From Paenibacillus sabuli (lineage in GTDB: Bacteria > Bacillota > Bacilli > Paenibacillales > Paenibacillaceae), in assembly GCF_014705605.1 (NCBI RefSeq), contig NZ_JACXIZ010000013.1, forward strand, positions 124,001-188,000: 64,000 nucleotides of DNA. Direction: 5' to 3'. Positions 44,924 to 55,217 of the stretch are shown here, in pieces (the stretch's first letter is position 1; each line of letters begins with the position of its first letter). A model generated the notes under the pieces. It searched no databases. It was not told where the DNA came from and saw only the letters and a list, made by a program, of their open reading frames with translations. The position numbers were made by a program, and so were the translations under genes.

Positions 44924-45925
44924 TCAATACACTCCTTCCTCGTCCCACAACTTGGCCAGCCGGTTGGCTGCGACGACCAGAAGGAGGCCAATAATTGATT
45001 TGAACAGTCCGACGGCGGTGCTGTAACTGAATTGACCTCCAATCAGACCAACGGAGTACACATAAGTATCAAACACCTCGCCGACATTCCGGTTCAGCGC
45101 GTTAACCATAAGGAAAATTTGTTCGAAGCCTGAATCCATGAAAGAACCGAGTCTCAGAATAAAGAGTATGATGATCGTACTCCGAATCGCCGGCAGCGTA
45201 ATATGATACATCTGGCGCCAACGGCTTGCTCCGTCCATTCTGGCTGATTCATACAATTCTACGTTCACTCCCGCGAGAGCGGCGAGAAAGATGATCGTTC
45301 CCCAGCCGACTTCTTTCCATATCTGTTGTGCGACAATCATGGGACGAAAAGCGCTTTCGTTCATCAAAACATTCAACTCATTGCCGCCCAGACCGATGAT
45401 GATCTCGTTCACGATTCCTCCGTTGATCGTGAACAGCACGTAGCAGAGACCGACGACAACCGGCCATGAAATAAAATGGGGGATATAGATCAGCATCTGA
45501 ACCGTGTTTTTGAAAAACTTCATTCGCACTTCATTCAGTAAGAGCGCAAGCAATATCGGCGCAGGGAAAAAGAACACAATATTGTAAACCGCCAATATTA
45601 GCGTGTTGCGAAACAATGTCCAGAACATCGGCTCCGTAAACAAGCGCGTAAAATGCCTGAAACCGACGAACTCGCTTCCCGACACACCCAAAACAGGCTG
45701 GAAGTTCTGAAAAGCGATAATCAAACCATACATTGGACCATACTTAAAGAGCAAGAAATAAAAGACACCCGGAAACAACATCAAATATAACCATTTGTCG
45801 CGAATCAACGTCTTCAAAAACCGAGAGCCGTTTCGCCCCCCTTGCTCGGTGCTTGTCGGTCTTGCCTTCATATGCAGCTGTTTGTTCACTTCATCCCACT
45901 TCCCACTTCTTTCGCTGTGCGTCAT
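44924..45925 (-). CDS. Sugar ABC transporter permease (LplB/YteP type)
   Basis: 333 residues if started at the ATG at 45925; a later ATG at 45871 (MKARPTSTEQ) is also possible, and neither has a strong ribosome site. Six transmembrane segments and the EAA loop ELYESARMDGASRWRQM are clear. First gene of the operon, about 250 bases from the GH16 gene stop, with no gene in between. Confidence 0.9.
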   Translation of the reverse strand: MTHSERSGKWDEVNKQLHMKARPTSTEQGGRNGSRFLKTLIRDKWLYLMLFPGVFYFLLFKYGPMYGLIIAFQNFQPVLGVSGSEFVGFRHFTRLFTEPMFWTLFRNTLILAVYNIVFFFPAPILLALLLNEVRMKFFKNTVQMLIYIPHFISWPVVVGLCYVLFTINGGIVNEIIIGLGGNELNVLMNESAFRPMIVAQQIWKEVGWGTIIFLAALAGVNVELYESARMDGASRWRQMYHITLPAIRSTIIILFILRLGSFMDSGFEQIFLMVNALNRNVGEVFDTYVYSVGLIGGQFSYSTAVGLFKSIIGLLLVVAANRLAKLWDEEGVY

Positions 45926-46178
45926 TCATTTCAGGAAAGACGCCGCTCCCGCTCCGGACGGCAGCGCGGCGTCATTGCATGGCATAATTGCCGCCATATG
46001 TTGCTGTATGTCAGTTCTGCGCGACTCGGCCGCTGTGCGCCATACCTGACACTTCACAGCATAACGGCAGTTGAACGTCGATCGCAATGCCAAACATTCC
46101 TGATTCGTATGCAAAAAAGAAGGTTGTCGGTACGTGGACCTATCATTTTATCCGGATGAATCGTCATTTTCGTTCGAG

Positions 46179-49100
46179 TCAAGGTCCGACAAGACGCAAG
46201 CGGCTCCATTGCCCCGGGGGCGCGCTGCCGCCGCCGCGGAAGACGAGCGTCGCATCCTGCGCCGTACCGGCAAATGTATCGTTGAGCTGGAGATCGAAGC
46301 CCATTACGCTGCCGGCTGTGCCCGTCGCTTCCGCAAACGGTATTTTCATCTCGACGCGATATCCGCCGGCGTAGGCAACCGCCACCGCTTCCACGTCCGC
46401 CAGCTCCACCTCGTAGACGTCCCGCGTGTAGCCGTTTTTGGTCTTGCCGCTGACCTGGCCATCCCGATCCGCCCGAATCTGGCGGACGCCGTCGACAAAA
46501 TTCTGCCTGATGTTCCACTCATCCAAAAAGACCTCGATCGAGTCGGAATTCCAGGGTGCATTGGTGCTTGGGCTGACGGAGTGCGGTGTGTCGTCGGTCA
46601 CCTCCGCCAGCACGTACAGGTTGTCCTCGTCCCACATCACCCGCACCTGAGCCTCCGAATCCGTCGTTCCCTTATCTGGCTTGTCGACCTCCAGCGTCTC
46701 CGCCGCCGTCCACAGCGCATCGACGCTGCCGTCGATCAGCGGCGTACCGTACGATGCGACGGGCAGCACCTCCGCAGCCGCAAAATCGTCAAGCGCCGCT
46801 TGCAGGTCCGCCAGCGCCTCATCAAGCGCCGTCTGCGTAAGCGCGCTGTCCCACGCCAGCCGCGCCTCCTCCTCCGCATCCAGCAGCGCGTCGATCGCCG
46901 CCTGCGGGTATTGATTGTACGCCGTGCCCGGCTCGGCCGCAGCCAATATACGCTTGACCTGCTGTATCTCGGCGGCCAGCGGGAACGGCTCCGTCCGATC
47001 CGATTCACGCACGAAGCGGATCGCGTAGGTTCTGGCAGGCGTCCCGTCATGCGGCGCGACCGTTACGTCGGCCGTACCCGGGAAATAGACCGCCTGCGTC
47101 ACCGTGACCGCCGTCTCCGCATGATACGCTCGGCCTGCAATGACCGGCGGCGCGGTCGTGCCGTCGGGCAGCGCGACCTCGTACGTCGTACGATAAGGAT
47201 CGAGCTCCAGTCTGTATTCGCCCTCCTGCCGGAATACCTCGTCGTACAGGCGGACATCCGGCACGTCGAGCTGGCCGAACGCGTCGTCCGCGCCGGTCAG
47301 CGCAATTTGCGCCCCTTGTGCATATTGGTACACCTTGATGTAATCGATTGCGAAGTCCTTCGGATACGTCGACGGATCGAGATCCGGCGTACCGGTCCAG
47401 CCACTGCCTTCATACAGACTCAGATACATAAAAAACGGCGTATGCGCCGAGCGGTCGGCGCGCCATGTCTCCTCGCCGTCCAGGTAAAAGATCAACTGCT
47501 CGCGGTTCCACTCCAGCGTATAGACATGGAAGTCGTCCTTCGGATCGAAGGTTAACTCCGGTGCGAAATTCTCATTGCTCTTGAGCAATGCGGGCGGATA
47601 GCCTTGCCCGAAATGATACGCCTGCCAATTGTACTCGTAGGCGTCGATTTCCATGACCTCGTCATACGTTTTTTTGACGCCGACGACAGGCGTCCCGTGA
47701 TTGAGGCCCGAATAGCCTTGCTGCGCCGCATAATTCGGATTGAACGGCATCATCCAGAACGCCGAATGGTACCCGCCCGTCACCGGCCCGCCCGGATCGT
47801 ACGGACCGGCCCGATACACCTTCGCCCGCATCTCGAACAGACCGTATTGCTGGCTGAAATCCTCGAACGTATCCGGCAACACCTCGCCCTCCACGCCGAA
47901 GCGCTTCGTCGTCACATGCGTACTCCCGGTCCCGGGCGTAAGACGCAGCTTGAGGAGACCGTCCTCCAGCACATAGTTGGCCGGCGTCCCGGCATAGTGA
48001 TAATGCGGATTCCACTTCGATTCGTCCAACTGCGGGTTAATGAAATTGTCATGGAACGTCAGTTCCCATCCCGGCTTGTCGTTGACCGGCGGATCGTCCC
48101 AATACAAGACGACTCGCTTGGTCGTCTGTACCCACGGCGTGCCAACAGAGGATGCCGTCAGGCCGACCGTCCCGGCCTGTGCTGCCGGCTCTATCGTGAG
48201 CTCGCCGGTCGCGGCAACCAGCGTCACGCCGGGCGTCGCTTCCTCGAGCGACCAATTCACCGCTTCCGTCGGCATCGGCTGGCCGAACTGGTCATACACC
48301 GCCGCAGTATAGACTCGAACCGCATCCCCCTCCTCCGGGATCGCGACGCGAGCTGCGCCCGAGGGTACAATATCGTACACCTGCGAGATGACACTCGAGC
48401 TCCTCGGATAGACCACCGTATCCGGGAATACCTTGACGTCCGCGGCTCCGCCGTATACGAGCTCGGCCATCATATCGACGGTCGACGGTCCATCCTCCCA
48501 GTCGCGCAGCAGCTCGCCGTTCTCGCCGACGACGCCGGGGATGGAGGCAGACCACGCAATGGCGCTGCCCGCGTCGGCTCCCGTATGCGGCAGGTCGGCG
48601 CGAACCGGAGACACGAGCTCCAGCGCGCGCTTGTCCTGGGCGACGCGATCGAGCTCGAGCAGCTCCGCATCCGGACCCACGCGCAGATGATCGATGCGGA
48701 AGGCCGCGGTAGCAAACGTATCCGCGGTCGCAGCATAAAGCGATCGGAGCGCGTCGACCGGCGATGCAAACGGCAGGTCTGCGGCCTTGCGATCGCCATC
48801 AACCTCAATCGCCGTCACGAGCTGTGCCGTCAGATCCAGCTCCAGGCGGAATCGGTACCACCGTTGCGGCTCGTACGTATCCAGCAGCGTACCCGTCGTA
48901 TCGCCGATGCGATACGTAATCGACGTATTGTTGCCGTCAATGCGGACAATCGGCTCGGTGGCGTCATACGCATACAGCATCCGATGGTAGGTTTTGCGTT
49001 CCGTGTAGTAGTCGAATTCGACGACCGCCTTCCCTTCCGTGACCGGTTCCACGGCGCGCCGGAAGGAAACGACGCTCTTCTGTCCGTTGCCGACCGTGTG

Positions 49101-50501
49101 GTCGTTGCGCAGCTCCAGTGCATGTCCGCTCGCCCTGCCGCCGGGAGCGACCTGTACGCTGCCCCGCACTTCGCTGACCGTATAAGACTCCGGCATGCCG
49201 TCCTCATAGTCGTCGGCCACCTGATAGCGCGGCTGCGGCACGAAGCTCAGCTCGCCGTAGATGTCAGGCCGCTCCGTCAGCGCGGCGCGCACGAGCGTCG
49301 CGGCAGCCGCGGCATCGTGCTCCACCGTCAGACGACCGGTGACGGCATCGATGCTCATACCCGCCGGGGACCCTGGCAGCGACCACGTCAGCGGCCCGCC
49401 CTCCAGCACCTCGTCCGCCATGCCGACGGCGACAGCCGCGAATGGCTCGCTGGCCGCGCTACCGCCCGGCGGCAGATAGACGGTCTCCGTCGCGCTCAGG
49501 ACGAGACGATCCAGCTGCTCGGTGTAGGGGATGAGCTCTAGCTGGCGCTCCGCATACACGCTCGGCGCCTCCGCCGAAGCGGCGCGTACCGATACTGTCG
49601 CCGGGACGGTGTCCGACGACAGGGTCCAGCTCCCGCTCGTGCCGTCCAGAGCGAATCCCTCCACCGCCGGGCTGACCGACCAGAGCAGCTCCTGCACCGG
49701 TATCGTCCCGTACACCTGGTCCGCTACCGCCGCTGCCAGCGCGCCGCTGCGCTCGCCCGCAGCCGGGAGCATCAGCGTCGTCGGCCAATTCTGGAGCACG
49801 AAGGCGGGCTCGGGGCGATAGACGCGCAGATTGTCAATGTAATAGTCGGCGCCGCCCATCGTGTCGCCGGTCATGGTGAACAGACTGGCGATACGCGTCA
49901 CCGGCGCGCCGAGCGGCACGCCCTCGGCCTTGCGGTCGCCGTCGACTGCGATCGCTTCGACCTGCTGCGTGTCGAGATTGACGACCACCTCGATCTCGTA
50001 CCAGCGATTCGCCTCATACTGCTCGAGCAGGACGCCGCTGGCGCCGCCGACCGTGTACGTGAATGCGCTTCCAGTTTCGTTCAGCGCAACATAACGGTCC
50101 ATATTCCCCAGATTGTTCAGATGCAGCATCCGGTTCCACTTTTTGTTGACCGACAGATACGAGAATCGAACCGCGATCCGTCCCGATTCTACAGGTTCGA
50201 AGCTGCGCTTCAGATACACATTGCTCTTATTGGTGTTGCCGACATCGGCATCGTTGTGCAGACGCACGGCCAGACCGGTGCCGCCTGGTGCAGCCGCAAC
50301 CTTGACCCCGCCCTTCACCGCACCGACGCTCCAGGCCCCCGCCGGAACGTCGTCCGTCGCATAGCTCTCCCAGTCCTCGTCTACCGTCCAGATGTCCGCT
50401 GCCGCTGCCGGCCAGGACCACCCGCCGCCCCACATGCCAGTCAGCAGTGAGATGACCATGATTCCGACGAGCTGCTTCCGAAGCCTCCACAATCTCATCA
50501 C
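46179..50501 (-). CDS. Large secreted multidomain GH16 glycoside hydrolase with C-terminal CBM9-like module
   Basis: 1440 residues. A signal peptide (1-35) is followed by two related beta-sandwich modules (about 38-230 and 430-620), Ig-like segments rich in Ser/Thr, and a GH16 domain at about 808-1057. The GH16 catalytic motif is VMEIDAYEY, with Glu951, Asp953 and Glu956 in the ExDxxE arrangement. Then come a cadherin-like segment, a helical FIVAR-like stretch (about 1177-1244) and a CBM9-like domain (1254-1440, with LYVLAEVTDDTPH). GH16 enzymes cut beta-1,3-glucans, agar, carrageenan or xyloglucan; which one is not decidable here. There is no sortase or SLH anchor. Confidence 0.92.
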   Translation of the reverse strand: MMRLWRLRKQLVGIMVISLLTGMWGGGWSWPAAAADIWTVDEDWESYATDDVPAGAWSVGAVKGGVKVAAAPGGTGLAVRLHNDADVGNTNKSNVYLKRSFEPVESGRIAVRFSYLSVNKKWNRMLHLNNLGNMDRYVALNETGSAFTYTVGGASGVLLEQYEANRWYEIEVVVNLDTQQVEAIAVDGDRKAEGVPLGAPVTRIASLFTMTGDTMGGADYYIDNLRVYRPEPAFVLQNWPTTLMLPAAGERSGALAAAVADQVYGTIPVQELLWSVSPAVEGFALDGTSGSWTLSSDTVPATVSVRAASAEAPSVYAERQLELIPYTEQLDRLVLSATETVYLPPGGSAASEPFAAVAVGMADEVLEGGPLTWSLPGSPAGMSIDAVTGRLTVEHDAAAAATLVRAALTERPDIYGELSFVPQPRYQVADDYEDGMPESYTVSEVRGSVQVAPGGRASGHALELRNDHTVGNGQKSVVSFRRAVEPVTEGKAVVEFDYYTERKTYHRMLYAYDATEPIVRIDGNNTSITYRIGDTTGTLLDTYEPQRWYRFRLELDLTAQLVTAIEVDGDRKAADLPFASPVDALRSLYAATADTFATAAFRIDHLRVGPDAELLELDRVAQDKRALELVSPVRADLPHTGADAGSAIAWSASIPGVVGENGELLRDWEDGPSTVDMMAELVYGGAADVKVFPDTVVYPRSSSVISQVYDIVPSGAARVAIPEEGDAVRVYTAAVYDQFGQPMPTEAVNWSLEEATPGVTLVAATGELTIEPAAQAGTVGLTASSVGTPWVQTTKRVVLYWDDPPVNDKPGWELTFHDNFINPQLDESKWNPHYHYAGTPANYVLEDGLLKLRLTPGTGSTHVTTKRFGVEGEVLPDTFEDFSQQYGLFEMRAKVYRAGPYDPGGPVTGGYHSAFWMMPFNPNYAAQQGYSGLNHGTPVVGVKKTYDEVMEIDAYEYNWQAYHFGQGYPPALLKSNENFAPELTFDPKDDFHVYTLEWNREQLIFYLDGEETWRADRSAHTPFFMYLSLYEGSGWTGTPDLDPSTYPKDFAIDYIKVYQYAQGAQIALTGADDAFGQLDVPDVRLYDEVFRQEGEYRLELDPYRTTYEVALPDGTTAPPVIAGRAYHAETAVTVTQAVYFPGTADVTVAPHDGTPARTYAIRFVRESDRTEPFPLAAEIQQVKRILAAAEPGTAYNQYPQAAIDALLDAEEEARLAWDSALTQTALDEALADLQAALDDFAAAEVLPVASYGTPLIDGSVDALWTAAETLEVDKPDKGTTDSEAQVRVMWDEDNLYVLAEVTDDTPHSVSPSTNAPWNSDSIEVFLDEWNIRQNFVDGVRQIRADRDGQVSGKTKNGYTRDVYEVELADVEAVAVAYAGGYRVEMKIPFAEATGTAGSVMGFDLQLNDTFAGTAQDATLVFRGGGSAPPGQWSRLRLVGP

Positions 50502-50644
50502 TTCTCGCCTCCCTTTTTACAGCGTTCCGTTCGAGCGCAACGAATCGCTGTGCACCCCGTAGCATACGCAACATCAAGGGCCGTCGCAATTTCAAATTTT
50601 CCCGACGGATAGGCAAAAGGGCGAGAGTGGTCCGCATGCAATGT

Positions 50645-53029
50645 TTATTTTTCCGGTTGAGGGTTGTTTTTTTCGGTTGAGGCGGCGATTTCCCGGTATT
50701 GTCCGGGCGTGATGCCCTCATATTTGTTGAAGGCGCGAATCAAGCCGCTGCTGTTGCTGAACCCTACCCGCTCGGCGACCTCGGCAATCGTCAGGCCGGT
50801 CGAGGTGAGTTGCGACTTGGCTTCACTCAAGCGCAGCTTGGTGATGTAGCCGGTGACGCCTTCTCCGATCGTTTGCTTGAAGAAGGCGGACACATATTTG
50901 GGGCTGAGCCCGACATGCTTGGCGATCATCGTCAGGTCGAGATTCGGATCGGCATGCCGATCCGTAATGAAACGAAGCAGGCTTTCACGCAGCCGACTCT
51001 GTCCCAGACCTTTGTTGCGCTCCGCAATGTACGCGCACACCCTGGAGACAATATCCGTCAGCTCTTCCCGCATCTCCTCGACCGTGCGACAGGCCAGGAG
51101 CCGCTCAGTGGGGCGCAGCGACTCCAAGAAGCGAGGCTCGCAAAAAGCGCGAATCTCGTTCATCGTCTTGATCATCGTACTGACCAGATCGAACATGAGA
51201 CATCTCGCCAACTGCACTGAAGTGACGCCGTGCGCAAAATTGGCGGCAAAGATGCGATCCAAAATTGCCCTCGCCTGATCGTAGTCGCCGCTTTTCAAGC
51301 TATTGGTCAGCATCTGCTCGGTCTCCAGACTGTAGTGGTAGTCCCCCTCTTCGGAGAAGGCTCCGCTCAACGTATCGTAGCGCAGCACGCTGCCCTTGCC
51401 GTAGACAAGCTTGTACTCCAATGCCTCCAGCGCTTGTCCGTATGCCTCGTGCGCCACGGGCAGCGCGCCGAATACCCGGCTGACCGAGACTGTACAATCC
51501 AGCTTGAACTTGACGCGGAGCAGCTCCAGCAGCTCGGTCAGCGAATGCTCCAGCTCGGCATGCAGCGTCTCCTCCGGCTGTTCGTCGAGATTCACGATGC
51601 AGGCCAGCAGATCGTCGACCTCGGCCGCATAGGCCGGATACCGCCGCGACAACCATTCCTCGCCGACATTCTGAACGATGAAGTGGGCCAGCCGGAGCTG
51701 GTCCGGGGCGCTTTCCTCCGTCGCTCGCATGCCCTCGGTCAAGCGGCTGCAGTCCTCGATGTATAACAACACCACCGCATACCGCGGTCCGTGCAACGCC
51801 ATCTCGTAGCGATCGGCCGATTCCGCGACCGTCGCCAGCCGCCCGGCGCGCCCCTTCAACAGCCGTGCCAAAAAATGCGCCCGCATCGCGGTCTGTTGTT
51901 GCTCCAGCTCACGGTCTGCGGCCTCCTTGCCGGTAATCGCCTTGTCAAGCGCCAGGCCCAGCAGGCTGTACTCGTTGGGCGCTCCGTCCAGACCAAGGCC
52001 GACCCGCGGGACGATGCGGCTGACCAGTTCCTGCAACGGATTGTAGTTGCGTCTGGCGAACAGATAGGCCAACACCCCGCCCAGCACGGTACAGAACAAT
52101 AGGCAGTACAAGGTCAATTTTCGGATGTACGCCACTTTTTCGTTGAACAGCGACATTGCGCTGAGCGACACGTACTTCCACTCGCCGCTGACCGATGCCG
52201 TGTAGGACGCTGCTGTCTTGACGCCGTCCCACTCGCCGTAGAGCGTACCCGCCGAATCCGGCAGAGCGTCATACCGAATAAAATTCGGACGTACGCTCCG
52301 ATCCATGGTGGCGAACATAATATCGTCCTCTTCATTCATGATAAACACGTCGCTGTCCGCCGACCACTCCACGCCCCGCAGCAAATCGCGCAAGGCGCCG
52401 TGATCGATGAACAGCCCCAGCGTCGCTCGGGGCCGCTCGCCCCTGGTGGGCAATGAGCGTACGAGGGTAATCAACGATTCGCCGCCGTCCCGCGGCTCGG
52501 CCGGCATCAGCAGGAAGCTGCCGTAATACTGACGCTGCATGCCCTCTTCCCAAGCCTCGAACCGCTCGTCGCTGCGCGTCATCATATATGTATCGTAAAA
52601 GGTACGGCTGTCGTAGTAGCCGTTCGAGGTCAGGACGACCCCGCTCTCGGGAAGATAGACGTAAAAATCGGGGATAAAGCTATTGGAGAGCGTATACAGG
52701 TTCAGCTCCTGCAAAAGCATTTTTAACGTATTGGCGTAATCAAAGCTGAGCGCCGGCTGGCCGTCGGCATGGATTGCCAAAAAGGCTTGCAAATCGGGAT
52801 TGACCGCCATCTGCAGGCTGATCTGGCGAATATTTTGCATTTGACCGTCTACGACCTGTTGGAACTGCGTGATCATGGCGCGATTCAGATCGAGAATCTG
52901 GTGCTGCACGACCCGGACTGACTGCGCATACACGATTGCGCTCAACAGAATGGGGATAAACAGGATGAACATATATGACACCAACCAGCTATAAAGAATG
53001 CTTTTTTTCAGCTTGAGCACCGACTTCAC
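50645..53029 (-). CDS. Membrane-bound AraC-family transcriptional regulator with extracellular sensor
   Basis: About 794 residues if started at the GTG at 53029 (MKSVLKLKKSILYSW), which follows AGGGGG; an ATG at 53089 in the same frame has no site. First transmembrane helix about 10-35, extracellular Cache-like domain, second helix about 303-325, and an AraC domain at the C-terminus (SPKYVSAFFKQTIGEGVTGYI and VGFSNSSGLIRAFNKYEGITPGQY). It is encoded directly upstream of the GH16 gene and likely controls it and the transport genes beyond. Confidence 0.9.
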   Translation of the reverse strand: MKSVLKLKKSILYSWLVSYMFILFIPILLSAIVYAQSVRVVQHQILDLNRAMITQFQQVVDGQMQNIRQISLQMAVNPDLQAFLAIHADGQPALSFDYANTLKMLLQELNLYTLSNSFIPDFYVYLPESGVVLTSNGYYDSRTFYDTYMMTRSDERFEAWEEGMQRQYYGSFLLMPAEPRDGGESLITLVRSLPTRGERPRATLGLFIDHGALRDLLRGVEWSADSDVFIMNEEDDIMFATMDRSVRPNFIRYDALPDSAGTLYGEWDGVKTAASYTASVSGEWKYVSLSAMSLFNEKVAYIRKLTLYCLLFCTVLGGVLAYLFARRNYNPLQELVSRIVPRVGLGLDGAPNEYSLLGLALDKAITGKEAADRELEQQQTAMRAHFLARLLKGRAGRLATVAESADRYEMALHGPRYAVVLLYIEDCSRLTEGMRATEESAPDQLRLAHFIVQNVGEEWLSRRYPAYAAEVDDLLACIVNLDEQPEETLHAELEHSLTELLELLRVKFKLDCTVSVSRVFGALPVAHEAYGQALEALEYKLVYGKGSVLRYDTLSGAFSEEGDYHYSLETEQMLTNSLKSGDYDQARAILDRIFAANFAHGVTSVQLARCLMFDLVSTMIKTMNEIRAFCEPRFLESLRPTERLLACRTVEEMREELTDIVSRVCAYIAERNKGLGQSRLRESLLRFITDRHADPNLDLTMIAKHVGLSPKYVSAFFKQTIGEGVTGYITKLRLSEAKSQLTSTGLTIAEVAERVGFSNSSGLIRAFNKYEGITPGQYREIAASTEKNNPQPEK

Positions 53030-53177
53030 AAATAGGCCCCCTAAGTTCGCTCCGCTTGCATAAAGCGCTTTATATTTCAGTCTCCACATGATAGCCTTCT
53101 CTTAGAAGACTGTCTATACTAAAAACAAACGCCACGCCATGAAAGCGAAGCGAAAAGCGCGAAAGGGGAGTAATGCG

Positions 53178-54032
53178 ATGAGGACGCCTGACGTAACCTG
53201 TCGCTGGAACGCCGAGATCGCCGCCAAGCTGGACGGCTTCCCCGTCCACGTCCAATGCCGCGATCGGATCGCGGCCACGACCTGGCACCGTCAGCCCGGC
53301 ATCGAAATTCATCTTGTCCACGAGGGAGCGGCGACCTTCTACGCCGCAAACGGCGAGACGCTGCAGCAGGCCCGCCAACTCATCATCCATGACGCGTCGA
53401 TGCCGCATCGCTTCGTGGCGGAGACGGCGCCGACCTACCGCCGCTCGGTGCTGTGCATACTGCCGGAGTCGGATCGGGGCGTTGCGAGCCGCGAGTCCGC
53501 CGACCTGCGCGAGCTGCTGCCGACGGGCAATAGCCAATATGCGCTGGACGGTCGCGCGTATGCCCATCTGGCCGATGCGATGGCCGCCATAGCGAACGAA
53601 ATGACGCAACGCCGAGCCGGCTGGCGCCAAATGACGTATTCGCATCTGCTGCATGCGCTCGTCACGATCCACCGCTTGCCGAGTGAGGCGCCGCCGCCGA
53701 ACCACTCTTCGCTGGTACGGCAATGCGCCGCATACGTGCGAGACCATCTGGAGGACGATCTGTCGCTGAGGCGCATGTCCAGCCTGTTCGCCGTCGGCGA
53801 AGAGCAGCTGATTCGATTGTTTCAGAAGGAGCTGGGCACCAGCTTCCATCAGTACGTCCTTCATGTCAAAATCGAAAAAAGCAAACGTCTGCTATGCGAT
53901 TGTCCCGAGCTGTCGCTCGTGGATGTGGCGCTGTCGTGCGGGTTTTCCTCCTCCTCGCATTTCAGCCGCGCCTTCCACCAGCGCTGCGGGACGCCGCCGA
54001 GCGCGTACCGGCGCGACGCTCGCGGCATGTAG
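53178..54032 (+). CDS. AraC-family transcriptional regulator, cupin-type
   Basis: About 284 residues from the ATG at 53178 (MRTPDVTCRW), behind AAAGGGGAG. The N-terminal half is the AraC ligand-binding barrel with GIEIHLVHEGAATFYAANGE. The C-terminal helix-turn-helix pair includes SLVDVALSCGFSSSSHFSRAFHQRCGTPPSAYR. It lies 100 bases upstream of, and in the same direction as, the amidohydrolase and Rieske genes and is their likely regulator. Confidence 0.88.
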   Translation: MRTPDVTCRWNAEIAAKLDGFPVHVQCRDRIAATTWHRQPGIEIHLVHEGAATFYAANGETLQQARQLIIHDASMPHRFVAETAPTYRRSVLCILPESDRGVASRESADLRELLPTGNSQYALDGRAYAHLADAMAAIANEMTQRRAGWRQMTYSHLLHALVTIHRLPSEAPPPNHSSLVRQCAAYVRDHLEDDLSLRRMSSLFAVGEEQLIRLFQKELGTSFHQYVLHVKIEKSKRLLCDCPELSLVDVALSCGFSSSSHFSRAFHQRCGTPPSAYRRDARGM

Positions 54033-54131
54033 CCGTTTTTTTGTCAAGCGGGCGATCAGCTTCGTGAAAGACGCGCCGCTTTCGGCCGCGATATAATGGG
54101 AGCGACTCTCATCCGAAGGGAAGCTGACGCC

Positions 54132-55217
54132 ATGATTATCGACTGCGACGTACATCACACCCGCAAGCACGTCCGCGAGCTGCTGCCGTATCTGCCGGAG
54201 CCCTGGAAGACGGAAATCGCCAAATACGGCGAACGCAAAATGAATGCGGGCATCCTCCAGCAGGAGGGCGGCATGCGCTGGGACACCCAGCCGCCGGACG
54301 GCTCGCCTCCCGGATCGGACCCCGCCCATATGCGCGAGCAGTTGCTCGACCGCTACAACATCGCGTATGCGCTGCTGAGCGGCAGCGGGCATCATATTAC
54401 CGCCATTCCGGACCCCGATTATGCTACCGCGCTCGTCTCGGCCTGGAACGATCACACCATCGCGCATTGGCTGCCGCAGGACCGCCGCTTCAAAATGTCG
54501 CTCTGGGTCGCGCATCAGGACCCGGCGGCCGCGGCGCGCGAGATCGACCGCCTCGGCGGGCATCCGGACGTGCTCGCCGTCTGGTTCTCCTCGACGACGC
54601 GCATTCCGTTCGGCCACCGCTGGTTCGATCCGATCTATGAGGCGGCCCAGCGTCATAACCTGCCGATCGGCATCCATCCCGGCCAGGGCGGGGCCATGCT
54701 GGCCCAGCCGGCGCCGACAGCCGCCGGTATGGCGCGCAGCTACCTGGAATGGCATGTCGGCGTCTCGCAATTGTACATGGCCCAGACCGCCAACCTCATT
54801 CTTGAAGGCGTCTTCGAGCGTTTCCCGCAGCTGCGCTTCTTCCTCGTCGAGGGCGGCATCGCCTGGCTGCCGCACCTCATGTGGCGCATGGATGCCCATT
54901 TCAAGGGGCTGCGCCAGCAGGCGCCGTGGCTCAAGCGGCTGCCAAGCGAATATGTCGCCGACCATATCCGGCTGACGACGCAGCCGATGGAAGAGCCCCG
55001 GCAGGCCCGGCACCTGCTGCAGATCTTCGAGATGCTCGACGCCGAGCGGCTGCTCATGTACGCCAGCGATTATCCGCATTGGGACTTCGACGCGCCGACC
55101 GCGCTGCCGAGCGGATTGTCGGCGCATGCGCGCGAACGTATTCTGTACGACAACGCGGCGGACTTCTTCGGTCTGCCGGCCCGCTTGCGCGCACCGGATC
55201 GGGAGGGGCGGGTATGA
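54132..55217 (+). CDS. Amidohydrolase family protein (Amidohydrolase_2/ACMSD-like)
   Basis: About 361 residues from the ATG at 54132 (MIIDCDVHH), behind GAAGGGAAG; the frame start at 54096 lacks a site. Metal-site features of the ACMSD/resorcylate decarboxylase group are seen: the N-terminal DVHH, LPIGIHPGQGG in the middle, and YASDYPHWDFD near the C-terminus with the catalytic Asp. Such enzymes hydrolyse or decarboxylate carboxylated aromatic or heterocyclic compounds with zinc or manganese. Its stop overlaps the start of the Rieske gene, so the two act together. The substrate is unknown. Confidence 0.88.
   Translation: MIIDCDVHHTRKHVRELLPYLPEPWKTEIAKYGERKMNAGILQQEGGMRWDTQPPDGSPPGSDPAHMREQLLDRYNIAYALLSGSGHHITAIPDPDYATALVSAWNDHTIAHWLPQDRRFKMSLWVAHQDPAAAAREIDRLGGHPDVLAVWFSSTTRIPFGHRWFDPIYEAAQRHNLPIGIHPGQGGAMLAQPAPTAAGMARSYLEWHVGVSQLYMAQTANLILEGVFERFPQLRFFLVEGGIAWLPHLMWRMDAHFKGLRQQAPWLKRLPSEYVADHIRLTTQPMEEPRQARHLLQIFEMLDAERLLMYASDYPHWDFDAPTALPSGLSAHARERILYDNAADFFGLPARLRAPDREGRV

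Noticed and set aside
47604-49541. 645-residue open frame on the plus strand
   Set aside because: It is antisense to the GH16 gene and is extremely Arg-rich; the GH16 frame carries signal peptide, catalytic motif and modules.
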